NCBI GenBank assembly: GCA_020746875.1
Contig: JAGTJL010000010.1
Coordinates: forward strand, 558,001-622,000
Origin: Rhexocercosporidium sp. MPI-PUGE-AT-0058
Taxonomy: Eukaryota; Ascomycota; Leotiomycetes; Helotiales
Reading direction: 5' to 3'
DNA: 64,000 nucleotides
The notes under the pieces were generated by a model. That model was not told the DNA's origin. It was given only the letters and a program-made list of their open reading frames with translations, and did no database searches. Positions within the stretch are counted from its first letter, which is position 1. Every line of letters starts with the position of its first letter. Both the position numbers and the translations under genes were made by a program. Below, in pieces: positions 36,042 to 47,596 of the stretch.

Positions 36042-37288
36042 TTTAATGATCGAGCTCAATTTCGAGAGCACTCTTGGGGCTACTGATGCCGCTAGCTGAG
36101 ATATACGCAGGCTTACTGCGCGGTCTGAATACTTACAAAACTTCCCTCAACGTACTGGCATAGTCCATCTTCGCGTTGCTTCCAAAGTGTGCCAGCCCTT
36201 TCGCTACATGCCAGTCGGTCTTGGAATAGTGTCGTACCGGAATATAAAGCTTTGGTGTCGGGAATTCCTTCTCTGGCTGCAACGAAAAGTAATATACAAT
36301 ACCCACTATCCTATGTTAGACTAGAGGTAGATCCACAGCCTCCCCTTCAGTCGAATCAGCGTTTAATCCCAGAACCAGATTCCACGACACTCTTAACGTC
36401 TTCATCGCAGCTTCCATATTATCGCTGGCCAACACTCCTCTCAGAGTCATAATGTACCTCACACTCTGGAACGAGCTTGAGGAAGTGCGGAAGTAGATCT
36501 TCACACGCGCCTGCGAAGCTGGAAGATAATCGCTGCCCACGATCTCCACCTTCAAGCCGTACTTCACGGAGCAAGCTAGATAGAAATTAAACAACTTATC
36601 CAGAGCTAATATCCTAGAGCTATTATGCCCGCTCATTTCCGTAACGGCGGCATGAACAATATTCCAGACAGGGATTCCATCTCGATACGATTTCTGAGCC
36701 GGTAGGTAATAGACTTTGAAAGTGATACCTATTGGAAAAAGGTCGAATGCTGCAAAGTACTGCGATTGATGGCCATCGATCATGGTACTATTTGAGCCCA
36801 TTCTGGGCTCGTCTCGGGTCGTCAACTTTCATGACAGAATCTCAAAGAGTTCAAGGTCAAATTTTCGACAGAAAGATCGGACTTTTGAAGCTAGTAGTCT
36901 TATGGCAGCATAACCCGACGAAGCACACCCCCGATACAAGTATACGCCGAATTGGCTCAATGGACAGGCGAACCTCTGGATTTCCCGTGTCATCTTCCCA
37001 CGCCCAACTCAACTCGATAGGTGTGTAGTCGTCTGTCATGAAGCTCGACCAGATGAGGTGCTTCTTTTTGGGATCTGGACGGGGTCAAAGGGTGAGAATG
37101 ATATAGTGGAAATAGAACCCGATATATTTGCCCTAGGTTTCTCTGGAGTAGCCTGCCCGATTCACCATTTCAGCGAGGACTATTCCTGTTTTCGTCCACC
37201 AGAAACTTGCATTCGGCTCCACCACTTTCATCGATTTCATACCTGGCATGGGTTTCTCTGCTGCCGGCGACGATTTACTTTCCGGCAT
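36042..37288 (-). pseudogene. DMATS-type aromatic prenyltransferase, inactivated
   Basis: DMATS enzymes attach a dimethylallyl group to tryptophan or other indoles in fungal secondary metabolism. Reading from the ATG at 37288 the order is right for the family: FWWTKTGIVLAEMVNRAGYS, SSFMTDDYTPIELSW, VRLSIEPI, FDLFPIGITFKVYYLP, VKIYFRTSSSSFQSVRYI, and the C-terminal KLYIPVRHYSKTDWHVAKGL. It is broken by an in-frame TAG (37135-37133), TGA (37087-37085) and TAA (36318-36316), with at least one frame change between about 36830 and 36960. The TAG and TAA fit single C-to-T changes of CAG and CAA. A GTAAGT at 36136 probably starts the usual 3' intron, with a short final exon after it. No other biosynthetic gene is beside it. 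Confidence 0.8.
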
Positions 37289-38574
37289 GTTGTTGGTAGA
37301 GCTTATAATCAAACTTGAACAAGATACTTCTACCCCTTGAGTCTCAATCGAACGCGAATGTTGTCGAATTTCCGGAAGTTACAGGCTGGATCTGACTTGG
37401 CAGTAGGGCACGAGGTAAAGAGTCTCTAGATCGACAAAGAGTACCTGGCCTCCCGTATTATAAGTCATCTCGCTCAGGGAACTCTCATCAGAGAATATGT
37501 GCCACTTGCCGTCGCCAACTCGGCCATTCATATCGCATTTCTAGTTAACAAGGATTTAAGTCTGAGGTTGGGTATGTAAAGAGATGAGATATTAACGAGT
37601 TCAAACGCACGATGCGGAAAATAGTCTCTGAATGTGCAAGGTACGGAAAAGTTAAATGTCGGCCTGCTGCTTTTATCACGACTTCTTCCTGTGGATTCAT
37701 ACAGCCCAAACTCATGTTGCATACATGTGTGATTAAACTTGATCCATTTTGGAAAGAAAGAGTGTTAAAATATGTCAAGTAAAGTTGAAGATACAAGAAA
37801 TATGCGGGACATCACAAGTAGGGTCGGTCAGCCGTGCAACATCACAACGATATATTTTGCAAGTTAAGGGCTACATTGAGGTTAATCGCCTTGAAGCTAG
37901 GGATAAGTTTGGATTTAGATCATTAGGTGGGAAACCACTAACTACCACAGCTAAACTTCAAAGCCGTCACCAAGCCACTACTTTTATCAAGTCAAAAATT
38001 TGCGATATTACTTCGCTTCTGATAGGGGTAAACTCGCTTACCTTGTTTGTTTGTATTGGAGAACAGTCAAGGTTAGGTGACCATTTCTCGGGGCTGATTC
38101 GCCAACCCTCCATTCACATACTTCAAATTCAATCAATCGACGAAACCGGAAAGTGCTCTATTTTCTTTTTCCCACATCCGGAGTCTCAATCGTTTTCCAG
38201 TCTGCGGCAGTTGCGGAAAGTGCGGATACTCCCCGTTTCAAGTGGTGCGGATCTTTCTGCAAGGGTCGCAAATCCCCCGCGTTTCTGATGCCGCATGCAC
38301 GATCCGGGCTGACGAGTGAGCGCCAAAATATTGACAATCACTGACAAAAACTGACAAACCTCGCACCAACTCCCAATTGATTCCCTTTTCACTTTATCTG
38401 GCAAGAATACTCACTTCTCTCAAACCTCACACGGAGCGGTCGACCGCAACAACCGCAGCACAACAAAATCGGAAGCTTTGACATCCCCATCAACCCCGCG
38501 TTTAACCCCACCATTCTCATTCTTACTCGCAATTCCTCGCCTCCCAGAAATCTCAACAACAATCGAACTTCAAG
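37289..38574. other. Intergenic region
   Basis: Frames at 37749-38288 and elsewhere are short and unrecognised. The right end (38350-38574), with pyrimidine-rich stretches, is the likely promoter and leader of the dioxygenase gene. Confidence 0.45.
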
Positions 38575-39676
38575 ATGGCGGCCGAAAAGATCAATGTTCC
38601 TCCGATGAAGGACTTGAACATCGACAACATCACAGAAAATACCGTGATCATCAATTCCCAATCCTCGGACCAACGGCTCACGTATGTTATGGAGAGACTG
38701 GTAACACATCTCCATGATTTCGCACGAGAAACGAGATTGAGCACGAACGAGTGGATGGCAGCTCTGAATTTCTTGGTCAGAGTTGGGCAGATTAGCACAG
38801 ATGTGCGCCATGTAAGTTTGTGCCATTGAATCGGCTCCGTGATGTGCAGTTCTGACTGCTGTTGCGTAGGAATTCATCCTCCTTTCCGATATCCTAGGTC
38901 TCTCTCTCCTCGTCGACGCAATTGACCATCCGAAGCCACCTGCAAGTACAGAAGGGTCAGTCCTCGGTCCATTCCACACACACGAAGCGGAAACAATGAA
39001 ACATGGAGACCTCATGTCGCAAGACACTGAGGGAGAGCCTTGCCTGGTCCTCTGCACGGTCAAGGACGTCAATGGGAATCCAATTGAGGGAGTCAAAGTT
39101 GATATTTGGGAGACGGACAGTACGGGACATTATGATGTACAGCATGCCGATAGAAACGGACCAGATGGGAGATGTGTGATGAAGAGTGATAAGAATGGTG
39201 TGTTCTGGTTCAAGGCGATTGTGCCGGTTCCGTATCCAATTCCACATGATGGACCGGTGGGACAGCTGTTGAAGCTGTTGAAGAGACATCCTTGGAGACC
39301 GGCTCATATGCATTTCATGTTTGAGAAGCCTGGGTGGGATCATCTGATCACGTAAGCCTTTGTCGTTCTTCTGCTGCAGACTCAAGCTGACATATTCCTT
39401 TTCAGGGCACTCTACATCCGTGGCGATCCATACGAAACCTCTGATGCCGTCTTTGGTGTCAAGCAGTCCTTAATTGTCGATTTCAGCCCTGCTGACGCGG
39501 AAGCGGCAAAGGAATATGGGGTCAAGGAAGGTAGTAAGATGCTGAAACATGATTTCGTTTTGGTGGATGAGAAAGAGACGGAGAGATTGAGAGATGAAAA
39601 TGCTCTGAAGGCTTTGAAAGCGCTTGGTCGGAAAGTCAAGCTGCTGAACCACTTACCCGTCCCTGATGTAGACTGA
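38575..39676 (+). CDS. Intradiol ring-cleavage dioxygenase (catechol or hydroxyquinol 1,2-dioxygenase)
   Basis: Cleaves catechol-type rings between the two hydroxyls, feeding aromatic breakdown through the 3-oxoadipate pathway. Exons 38575-38811, 38870-39351, 39406-39676 give 329 residues. An N-terminal helical dimerisation region (residues 1-110) is followed by LGPFH and the beta-sandwich with all four non-haem iron(III) ligands: Tyr167 (GHYDVQ), Tyr201 (VPYPIPHDGP), His225 and His227 (RPAHMHF). No signal peptide, so intracellular, unlike the secreted fungal intradiol enzymes. Sequence alone does not separate catechol from hydroxyquinol preference. It ends 137 bp from the convergent aldo-keto reductase gene. 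Confidence 0.92.
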
Positions 39677-39812
39677 TTTTATCACATGTTAACGATCAAA
39701 TAAAGAAGTTATCGTCCACAAACTGTGTCATATCTACATGATCGGGCTGTTCTACAAGTGCTGACGAAAACCTTCAGATACAGGTGAGTACTAAGGTCCT
39801 TCGAAGACTTCC

Positions 39813-40847
39813 TCAATGCCAGTACTTCCCACTAATTGCCTTGACTTTTCCCCAGCCCTGATCGAGCGCCTGAACGACTTCCTCCGGTAACGGATTTGGA
39901 TCATCAAGCAGTTTCATGTTCTCCTCCATATGTTTCGTACTACTAGCGCCAATAATAATCCCATCCCCATTCTCCCTCTTCAACAAAGAATGATGATTCA
40001 TCCACCTCAACGCACATTCCGCTTCAGTCAAGCCATGCTTCTTAGCCACCGGCCTCAAGATATCCAACGCATCGAAATACGCATCATTCCAGTACCTCGC
40101 ACGATACATCTTCCCCTGCCATTTGGTCGGATCGAACCTCGACCCATCCTCAATAGACTCATCCTTCGTATCCCTCTCATACCTATCCGTGAGATACCCT
40201 CCAGCAAGAGGATTATAGTTATAGAACCCCATGCCATACTTCCTCAAGCAAGGAAACAGTTCCGGCTCTACGCTACGATGCAGAGCGTTGTACACACCTT
40301 GGTAGACACTTGGCATGATATACCCTTCCCTCTTACAGATCTCACAGATCTGTGCAACTTCCCAAGCCATGTAGTTGCTGATTGCAAAGCGGGTGAAATA
40401 CCCCTCTTTATACAGATCGTTCACGGCTTTCATCGTAACCTCATACGGTGTAGTTCGATCCGGTCCATGCAGATACCACATATCTATCTTATCCGCCTTG
40501 AGCGCTTTCAAGCTATCCATGAGATTCAGCCTCAAGTGTTCAGGAGTATGGCGCCAGCCTTCCTCGGGAGCGTTGCTTTTCGACATGTTTCGGCCCGCGG
40601 TGGGGTAGTATTTCGTGTCAATTACGAGGCCGCGTTTCTTCCAATCGAGGTCGCCGAGGAATTCTTCGGAGGAACCTTCGCCGTAGAAACGGGCGGTGTC
40701 GATTTCATTGTGGCCGTGGGCTTGGAAAATGTCGAGGATGGCGGAGCAGTCTGAGAGGGAGTGCACGCGGGCTTGCTCGGTGCCCTTGCGGCCGAATGTC
40801 ATGGCGCCGAAGATGACATTGACGTTGGATTTCTGGGAGGAAGTCAT
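39813..40847 (-). CDS. Aldo-keto reductase, AKR7-like
   Basis: NADPH-dependent reduction of aldehydes to alcohols; related enzymes include aflatoxin-aldehyde reductases. Single exon, 344 residues, starting MTSSQKSNVNVIFGAMTFG. The catalytic tetrad is visible: Asp50 and Tyr55 (EIDTARFYGEG), Lys79 (IDTKYY), His127 (MWYLHGPD). The C-terminal part has GIIIGASSTKHMEENM, the cofactor-phosphate binding loop typical of the family. No targeting signal. It is convergent with the dioxygenase gene; a shared role in aromatic or aldehyde detoxification is possible but not shown. Confidence 0.92.
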   Translation of the reverse strand: MTSSQKSNVNVIFGAMTFGRKGTEQARVHSLSDCSAILDIFQAHGHNEIDTARFYGEGSSEEFLGDLDWKKRGLVIDTKYYPTAGRNMSKSNAPEEGWRHTPEHLRLNLMDSLKALKADKIDMWYLHGPDRTTPYEVTMKAVNDLYKEGYFTRFAISNYMAWEVAQICEICKREGYIMPSVYQGVYNALHRSVEPELFPCLRKYGMGFYNYNPLAGGYLTDRYERDTKDESIEDGSRFDPTKWQGKMYRARYWNDAYFDALDILRPVAKKHGLTEAECALRWMNHHSLLKRENGDGIIIGASSTKHMEENMKLLDDPNPLPEEVVQALDQGWGKVKAISGKYWH

Positions 40848-41786
40848 TGTTGCTGTAGAGACTTTGAGCTTGAATTTGAAGAAGCGAGATCTGAAAATGA
40901 AGCTGTGATTTAGAAATGAGGGAGTGAAGTAGATTCCTGTAGGTGTACTTGTATACTTATGAAGTCATGGCATTCTTCCTTTTAAGAGTAAGTAGCTAGA
41001 AGCTACTGCAAACGCCGGCGTTAACTCCGAACATATCGTGGATTTAACAGATGGAGGATTAGAGAAGATCCGTGGTCACTGAAATGGCTTATCAATCGGA
41101 AAGGATTGAGTTTGAATGCTGGCCACATTCCTTACTAAGATTACGGCGTTAAGTGATCCGAGGAGCTGTGTGAAGGGAGACAGACGCATGCCTGTGTGTG
41201 ATGTAGTATCGGGGTTGGACAAGGGGTAATTGTCGCGCAAGGGCAATTATAATGTTAGGAATTTTCTCTCAGCTTGGCAAACGCGTAAAGATCCAAGCAG
41301 TTGTACAAGCAGGGTAGTGGCAGATCTGCCGTCTCGGGCTTTTTCTCAGACAGATCCAGCTGGTCTACTCGGGAGTGGTGAAGCAGAAAAAGCTAAGCGA
41401 AGCAAAGACAACATAGCTAGACATGGTAGTACCCCTAGAAGAAATGAGACAATTGAAGCTAGTGAATCAGAAGGCTGTTAAAGAATGACAATAATGCTTG
41501 ACATGACCCAACACCTATGTGCTCAGCAGTCTCCTGTAGTTTCTTCTTAGAACAAGGAGAGAGATTCTTGAAATACGGACAACGTTACCCGTGGATTTGC
41601 AAGCGAAAGGAGTATCACCAACTGCAGAAGTAGGTTGGTGCAAAGAAGAGAAGCTCTTAATCCAAAATGATAGTTAAGATAATAAGACGGCCCCTATGCA
41701 TGGATAATATGAAGGACACAATTCGCTAAAGGGTATAATAAATCCAATCAATCTATAACAGCCTTGAGCACTTTTGACAAAACAAA
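40848..41786. other. Intergenic region
   Basis: Promoter side of the reductase gene on the left and 3' flank of the next minus-strand gene on the right. No gene seen. Confidence 0.5.
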
Positions 41787-42962
41787 TTAGCCGTCGTAAG
41801 CTCCCAGCAGAGCAAGTATCACCCCAATCAAAACCTGGCGTTTCGTAAACTCCCCGATAATCATACACATAGCTGTGCCCACCACGAGGTCAGCTAATCG
41901 TCGAGTAGTCTTCGCACTAGACTCAGGCTCGCGATCCTGAACAGTGAGGTACTTCTCTTGCTGTAGGGCACCATCTGATACAACATTTGTGGTAAGGCCG
42001 TATTGCTGAAGAGCGGCAGCGTGTTCGGACAAGAAATCATCGATAACATGTTGGTATACTTCCAATCGACCAGACTTCCGACCCGCAACCACAGACGCAT
42101 AGCCTGCCAATATCAACTCCTTAGCTTGCTCTCCTTCCTGACCCGGTATCAAGACAACCAGCTTCAGATTGTTGTAGCGCAAGAAGGGGTGAAAGAACTT
42201 CTTGCTCGACCGCACAGTCTGCGTCCCTTTCCAGATAAACTCAAACCCCCTCCATGTAAACCGATATTCGCGCGTATGGAACGAGAGTGGCGCTGTCCAT
42301 TTCAAGCATACGATTTCTTCCGGCTTGGGTTTTTCAGCCAACTCGACGACTTTCTCGCCCTGCGTTGCTTGTAGCTTGTGCCACGCTTTTCCTGACTCTC
42401 CAACGTATCTCTTCGGACGAACTTCGTATCCTTGGAATGTCCCACCAATGCCATTTTTAGTCCCGTACTTGATATTGACTACGCCTCTACCATCAACCAC
42501 CCCAGGCTGCGCCAATATATCCCCAAATTCTAGTTTCCAAGTCCGCCAGAACGAGGAACAGTGCAATAAGCAGGTTGTGGGCGCAGCTTTTGTCCCGCCG
42601 TGCCGCAGTGTATATGGTGGAGCCTTGCCGTAGATTGTCGGGAGGTGAAGGAAGTAGGGCGAGGTCTCTGTTCTGGGGTCGCATCTTGGATTGTCCAGAG
42701 CTTTTGACTTGCTGACTTTCTTTGGAGAGGTCGTCTCTGTTCGTCGAAAGCTGAAGAGAGAATTTGTCGATTCGGTCTGGATCTCTGTGCCAGATAGTCG
42801 TTTGGGAAAACGATTGAGTGGTGTATTTGAATCGCTTTCCGTGTGGATTGAGTAATAGTTACTGTAGGGGCCTGTGTGATAAATGTGATAGAGAGCTGTG
42901 CTGTTTGTAAGGTCGACCACTGGGCTAGGTAGATGCCCCTCGAAGGGTTGCTTTTGATCCAT
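41787..42962 (-). CDS. Fungal protein of unknown function with hydrophobic C-terminal end
   Basis: Single exon, 391 residues from ATG at 42962. The first 110 residues are polar and probably disordered. The middle (about 110-300) has an ordered, aromatic-rich pattern (CLLHCSSFWRTWKLEFGDIL, FTWRGFEFIWKGTQTV, NNLKLVVLIPG) suggesting a beta-rich domain. The end, LVVGTAMCMIIGEFTKRQVLIGVILALLGAYDG, looks like one or two membrane-associated hydrophobic segments, as in a tail-anchored protein. The look is that of a conserved Pezizomycotina hypothetical; I cannot assign a function. Confidence 0.75.
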   Translation of the reverse strand: MDQKQPFEGHLPSPVVDLTNSTALYHIYHTGPYSNYYSIHTESDSNTPLNRFPKRLSGTEIQTESTNSLFSFRRTETTSPKKVSKSKALDNPRCDPRTETSPYFLHLPTIYGKAPPYTLRHGGTKAAPTTCLLHCSSFWRTWKLEFGDILAQPGVVDGRGVVNIKYGTKNGIGGTFQGYEVRPKRYVGESGKAWHKLQATQGEKVVELAEKPKPEEIVCLKWTAPLSFHTREYRFTWRGFEFIWKGTQTVRSSKKFFHPFLRYNNLKLVVLIPGQEGEQAKELILAGYASVVAGRKSGRLEVYQHVIDDFLSEHAAALQQYGLTTNVVSDGALQQEKYLTVQDREPESSAKTTRRLADLVVGTAMCMIIGEFTKRQVLIGVILALLGAYDG

Positions 42963-43754
42963 TGTGGCAGCTAGACTCTGGGGAATGAGGAATGTAGTGC
43001 AGAATTAGGGAAGTTGTTTGGGTGAGCAGATGAGCTTTGTTACCATCTTCAATCCTCAAGATCGTGCCAGCAGTCTCAACTCTGGTTGGCCATTGTGTTG
43101 CAGCACTCATTGATGGCTTTTAGAATTGGCGGCTGCCTGCAGGAGATCAAGGGCCATGTTGCTATTTGCCAGCGCAATGATGTGAAGCAAATGTTGCGGA
43201 AGGGTTTCCTGCACAGCCTCAATAAAGCTGGCGATGCTTTGTTCAACGGCCGTCACACGGACCATCAGGCTTGGCACTCGCTTCTCCTTTCCCCCTAATT
43301 CGAGACCGATGTCTATACTAGGAGCTGTATCAACATGATAGTTTTCATTCTACTATGGAATCACTTTTGTGTGTCTACATCCTGATGTAAAAGATGCTAC
43401 GTTCCGAAGGTCAAGAATGTTCTTTAGGGCTATTGTAGTTAATTTCGAATATTCAGATTGACCCAAGGGATCATGTTACAAGACAATTAAAAACATTGAC
43501 CGCATTTACAAAAACTGAAATTGAATTTCGGTAGCTCTCAGTTATTTGGGAATAGATAAAAATCAAAATAGAAGCTAGCGAAGCAGAATTAATACAACAT
43601 AGGATCCGTATCCAGATCTGTACTTTAGGTGAAGTGAGAGTAGACTGGCATGCAAGATTTTACCAGGAGATCAACAAGAACATAGAATTTCCACAACATT
43701 GAAGCTTTGGAGATATATTCTCAACTTCTGGAAACATCTAGGCGGGCTCAACGA
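42963..43754. other. Intergenic region
   Basis: AT-rich between 43320 and 43700. No gene recognised. Confidence 0.5.
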
Positions 43755-44455
43755 TCAACGCTGCCGGATCTGGAAGGTGTCAGCACACCGTGCTTCATGC
43801 CCGGTTTCAGTTGGCTTACAATGCTCATAGGTAATGTCACAACCTTTCCCACAATAATCAAGGAGCTTGTCCGGTTCAGATCTACGGATCTGCAGAGCTG
43901 TAAAAAACATCAGCACAATACTTCCAAAACAAATCCGAAATAGGTACACGTACGCTCATGATAAACAACTCCATTGAACACCGGAACTAAAACCTTGGTA
44001 AGAACATTGAAAAGACAGTGATCCTCTACCCTCCAAGTCTGATTCCTAGCCTTAGACTTCGGATTGAGAAATGCCCCACAGACTACTGGTGTCCCCTGTG
44101 GTAGGTCCTCGAAGTAAATCAGGCAGGACATTCCATTTGGTGTGGTAAGTTTGCCATTGGTCAGATTGAAATCGGTCTAGTAGTGTGTTTTGGAGAGGAC
44201 TAAGACGTCCCCGTTCCCAGTAGTAGCGGCGGTCGAAGGAGGAGGGAAGTACATGAAGTGTTTTGGCTTGGTGGAGTGTGAGTCTTTGATTATGTCTGCT
44301 GCTGTGAGGTAGAAGAGGCTGTTGATGGAGGAGGAACTGGAGTTGGTGGGGGTGCAGAACTTTGCTCGTGAGGTCAGGGTGTTGGGATGGCGTGAGAAGG
44401 CTGAAGTTGTTGAGAGGAAGGTAGCAGTTGCTGCTATGAAGAGTGACGGATGCAT
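43755..44455 (-). pseudogene. Secreted cysteine-containing protein gene interrupted by in-frame TAG
   Basis: Minus exons 44455-43954 and 43897-43755 keep one frame of 214 codons. It starts with a clear signal peptide (MHPSLFIAATATFLSTTSA). The 56-nt intron has a good donor GTACGT, branch GTGCTGATG and acceptor TTTACAG. Codon 93 (44179-44177) is TAG; the frame then stays open for about 120 more codons to a cysteine-rich end (DYCGKGC, EHCKP, ARCADTF). About eight cysteines in the mature part suggest a disulphide-stabilised secreted or effector-like protein. One C-to-T change (CAG to TAG) would explain the break. Alternatives are a truncated 92-residue secreted protein, read-through, or a sequence error. 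Confidence 0.5.
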
Positions 44456-45097
44456 GGCTTCGACTATCTGAAGTGGAAGCCAAGGCTGTGAAGGAGCAGA
44501 AGGAACTGGCTGGCTGGGAACTGGGAGACGTAGATCCTCAAGGCAGTAATGATTTATAGAAGTAAAGAGGCAACAGCTTGGTCCTCGGAAGTAAAAATCT
44601 GGATCTCCAACACCATGTACACCTTATGGGATACATTTCGGACGTACCATCGGCGATGCGAACATTTATATTAGTGTCGAGCAACGTTGCACTCTCAATA
44701 TAGACGGTATCTACCTGTATATCGAGACCTAGTCCACGCTTGTGTGCCGTGAGAATGGAACATGAAAGGGCGCAGGAATCCGAGACTACAGCGTACGGAA
44801 AGCACAAGATTAATCGCAACAGGAAACCTCAAGAGAGCTGCTTGCAAACTTTGAAAATGCTGCCTTCTGTTCCGGGATGAACATTGAAGGAGGGTAAGAC
44901 GAGTAATCGTAAAGCATTATTCGCATTCGACGATAAAGCACAAGAACACTCGTCCCTTGCGGCTCCTAACCAAAACCAGCTTGTCTGTTGGGTAGTCTGT
45001 TATGATACAAAATTCCAATAACCAAATATTCAGTAACCTATGCCCCTGATCGTCCCTTTTTATACAAAGCCCCGGCCAATATACAGCGAATTCCCCG
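44456..45097. other. Intergenic region
   Basis: A 93-codon minus-strand frame at 44538-44819 begins hydrophobic (MRLILCFPYAVV) but has no other support. Otherwise nothing seen. Confidence 0.4.
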
Positions 45098-45706
45098 TCA
45101 ATAATACAACTCTCGTATGACCTCAACGATTACACCATGATCCTCATTCTGTTTTAATCCACTCACAACGACAACGGCGACGACACCTTCGACCCCAGTC
45201 ACCCTAATTGGGACACCCCCACCATGAATCGCATATTCTCCCGCACTATTGCCCAAGCCATATTTTTCTCTGAAGGCAACCTCATCACCGTCGAACTTGC
45301 AGTGCATGTACCACGTACTACATCCCCATCGCAGAACGGTTTTCCGCTTCCTCGAGACCCAGCTGTCATTGTCGGGCATGACCCCCGAATGCGTGCAGGT
45401 ATGGAAGAGGGTTTGATTCTGGTTCGCGAGGGAGATGTTGATTACTACGGGCGTAGCGATGGGCAGAAGACGATTCCGCAGCGCAGACCCGAGTTCCCAG
45501 GCATCGTCAGTTGTGAAATGCTCGAAGACGAGGGATTTGTCGATATAGGCTATCGATTCGAGCTTTTGAGACATCGCATTAGCTTGCTTCCAGCCACAGG
45601 TCGGTCGCACACTACATCCGCCAGTTCAACTGCAACTCACATCTCTCGGTGGCGCCGCAATGGGCCTCGGGGTCTCTGGCGTCCTTCTTCCTGACATCGA
45701 CGACAT
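45098..45706 (-). CDS. UPF0303 / DUF336-like (HbpS-GlcG fold) protein
   Basis: Member of a small family with a haem- or cofactor-binding fold; biochemical role not established. Minus exons 45706-45641 and 45562-45098 give 176 residues, the family's usual size. Landmarks: SLVFEHFTTDDAWELGSALR, FHTCTHSGVMPDNDSWVSRK, EYAIHGGGVPIRVTGVEGVV, VVVSGLKQNEDHGVIVEVIR. The 78-nt intron has GTGAGT and the branch site GCTAATG. I chose the internal ATG at 45706 for length. The same frame is open upstream to an ATG at 46156, adding 150 charged, low-complexity residues, so a longer form is possible. Confidence 0.8.
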
Positions 45707-46156
45707 CTTTGCGCGGTATTGCTTCGAGATATGTCCTGGGCTGGAGAGGTGTTCCACAAAGCGAGTTCTCTTCACACGAGGTCGAATCACTCGCGCTTTT
45801 CTTGGCGCTTGCTCGTGAATTGGTGTGAGTGGCTTCTGTTCCTCCTCCTGATCCTGACCCTGTTGCTTCTCCTGCTCGTCGCCTCTTCGACTGCTACTAT
45901 CATCAAGACTCTCGAGGATGGTGGAAAGTTGGTCTTCTCTCGCCCAGTCGAAATTAGCACTCGGTCGATTCAGGAGACTCCTTCGTTCAGAATCGATTGG
46001 CTCACGGCTAACGTCAAGGAACCCCGAATCGTGGGTTTCGCGATCGTTAGCAAGGCCAGCCTTCTCCTTGCCCTTTCCCTTGTCCCTCTTTGACTCTCGT
46101 CTCGGACGCAGAGGCGGTGGGTGATGTGTTCTGCGCAAGCCGCACAAAGTCGACAT
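45707..46156 (-). other. Open, charged extension in frame with the UPF0303 gene
   Basis: 150 codons from ATG 46156 without a stop, rich in R, K, E, Q and S (RRGDEQEKQQGQDQEEEQKP), running straight into the UPF0303 start. It could be an N-terminal extension, a separate gene or chance. The antisense frame here, with a long leucine run, is judged a mirror of the glutamine/glutamate codons. Confidence 0.35.
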
Positions 46157-47596
46157 CGAGCATTGTTGATACTGTTCGCCGTCGGGTTTCTTGCCTCGAG
46201 AAAGAGGGGGAGAGGGTTGTGGGCATTCGAAGCCGAATTGTTCAAACCCTTAAAGCCAGCGCATATTACTCTATCGTCTGATCTTTGGGGATCATATTTC
46301 GGAGGAATCCACCAATATTTGGCCAGGCCCGCAGAGTTGGGACCAGGAGCATGGACAGGTCTCGCATGTGAGTAGGAAAGGATGGCGAGGAATCATGCAA
46401 ATGCACTTTGCCAAGCATCGAGACAGATTCCCGAGATGTCCGAGTGGAAGAGTTTCCAGTATGTTCCATGTGGAAGGAGCCTTGAGGTGGCGATGGAATT
46501 GCCATGAGCTTCGATTATCCTTGCTGATTAAAATTGCTTTTGCCGGTTATTACGATGACAGCAGTTCGATCAATTCGAACGACTGCCACGAACTGCCAGT
46601 CCAGCCTAGTTGTTTCATGCTGAAGAGTCATGTCTGTCAGTACTGCGATTTGCCAACATCTTGTAGCTTGCTTTTGGTATGTCAATCAATGAGTATTGGG
46701 AGGCTGAGGTCTATTGAAATGAGACTGTCTCCAGAGATTTCCAATCAGAGAATCGAGGTTATCTGTCAACATTCAGGCTTGTGCTCACCTATACAACTAC
46801 AACTTCAACCGCGTTCAGAACCTAAGTCAGAGTGTTCAACAATCGTACTATTGAGCTACAGGGTACTCTCAAGCGCTCTAGCACACCCTACTTGGAAAAA
46901 GCCCATCAACGGGAATGGGGATGTGGATTTCCCATTTGACATGTCTTAGATCCTTCGTGAGGTACAAGCTTTAACGACAGCCCAGGCCACCACATGGGAC
47001 TACCACAACTATATCACGGTTTATTTATCGAAATCTGTCACTTCAGGTTCCCCACAACTGACTACGGCATGAACCGAACTGTGGTCCATTACTGATTACC
47101 AGGCACCTATGCAAACCCCATAATATAGCCCTTGAATCTGCTGTCACAGACCATGTTAGAGCCTAGTGGCAGTTTCGGTTACTGAATAGAAGTTAAATAT
47201 TCTCCTAGAAGCAGGATCATATTCCTTTATGCTCGAGCAGAAGCGCTTACTCGTCCGTTTCGTACGTCTTTACTCCTTGTTCAAGACATTTTCGACCATT
47301 TTACCATGCCTACAACACTCTTCCAAACCCGGACTCCACCAGATCTAGTACTGTCGGTCGACTAAGGATCCAGTCTGGCGAAGTTATGCTTCTTTTGAAG
47401 GTCGCCGTTCACGAACAGCACATCAATGACCAGAATAAACAGGACCCGTTCTATCGTCTTGAGTGGTGACGAGAAGAGATTATGTCTAGAACGATAGCTA
47501 TTACTGCTTGGAACGGAAAGGTGGATCGCTGTAGGTATATTTATCTCCTTCAGACTTTTTTGTTCCGTTTGCTTCTTTATGAATAACAGGTAACGA
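46157..47596. other. Intergenic region
   Basis: A 193-codon plus-strand frame at 46368-46949 lacks an ATG start and any family resemblance. The rest holds nothing recognised. Confidence 0.4.

Noticed and set aside
37749..38288. 179-codon plus-strand frame
   Set aside because: AT-biased, no recognisable motif and no splice context; not a gene on present evidence.
45719..46093. Plus-strand frame with a long leucine-rich, membrane-like stretch
   Set aside because: It is the complement of CAG/GAG-rich codons on the minus strand, a usual artefact of glutamine/glutamate-rich DNA.
46368..46949. 193-codon plus-strand frame
   Set aside because: Starts at a non-ATG codon, has no family resemblance or domain and lies in intergenic DNA.
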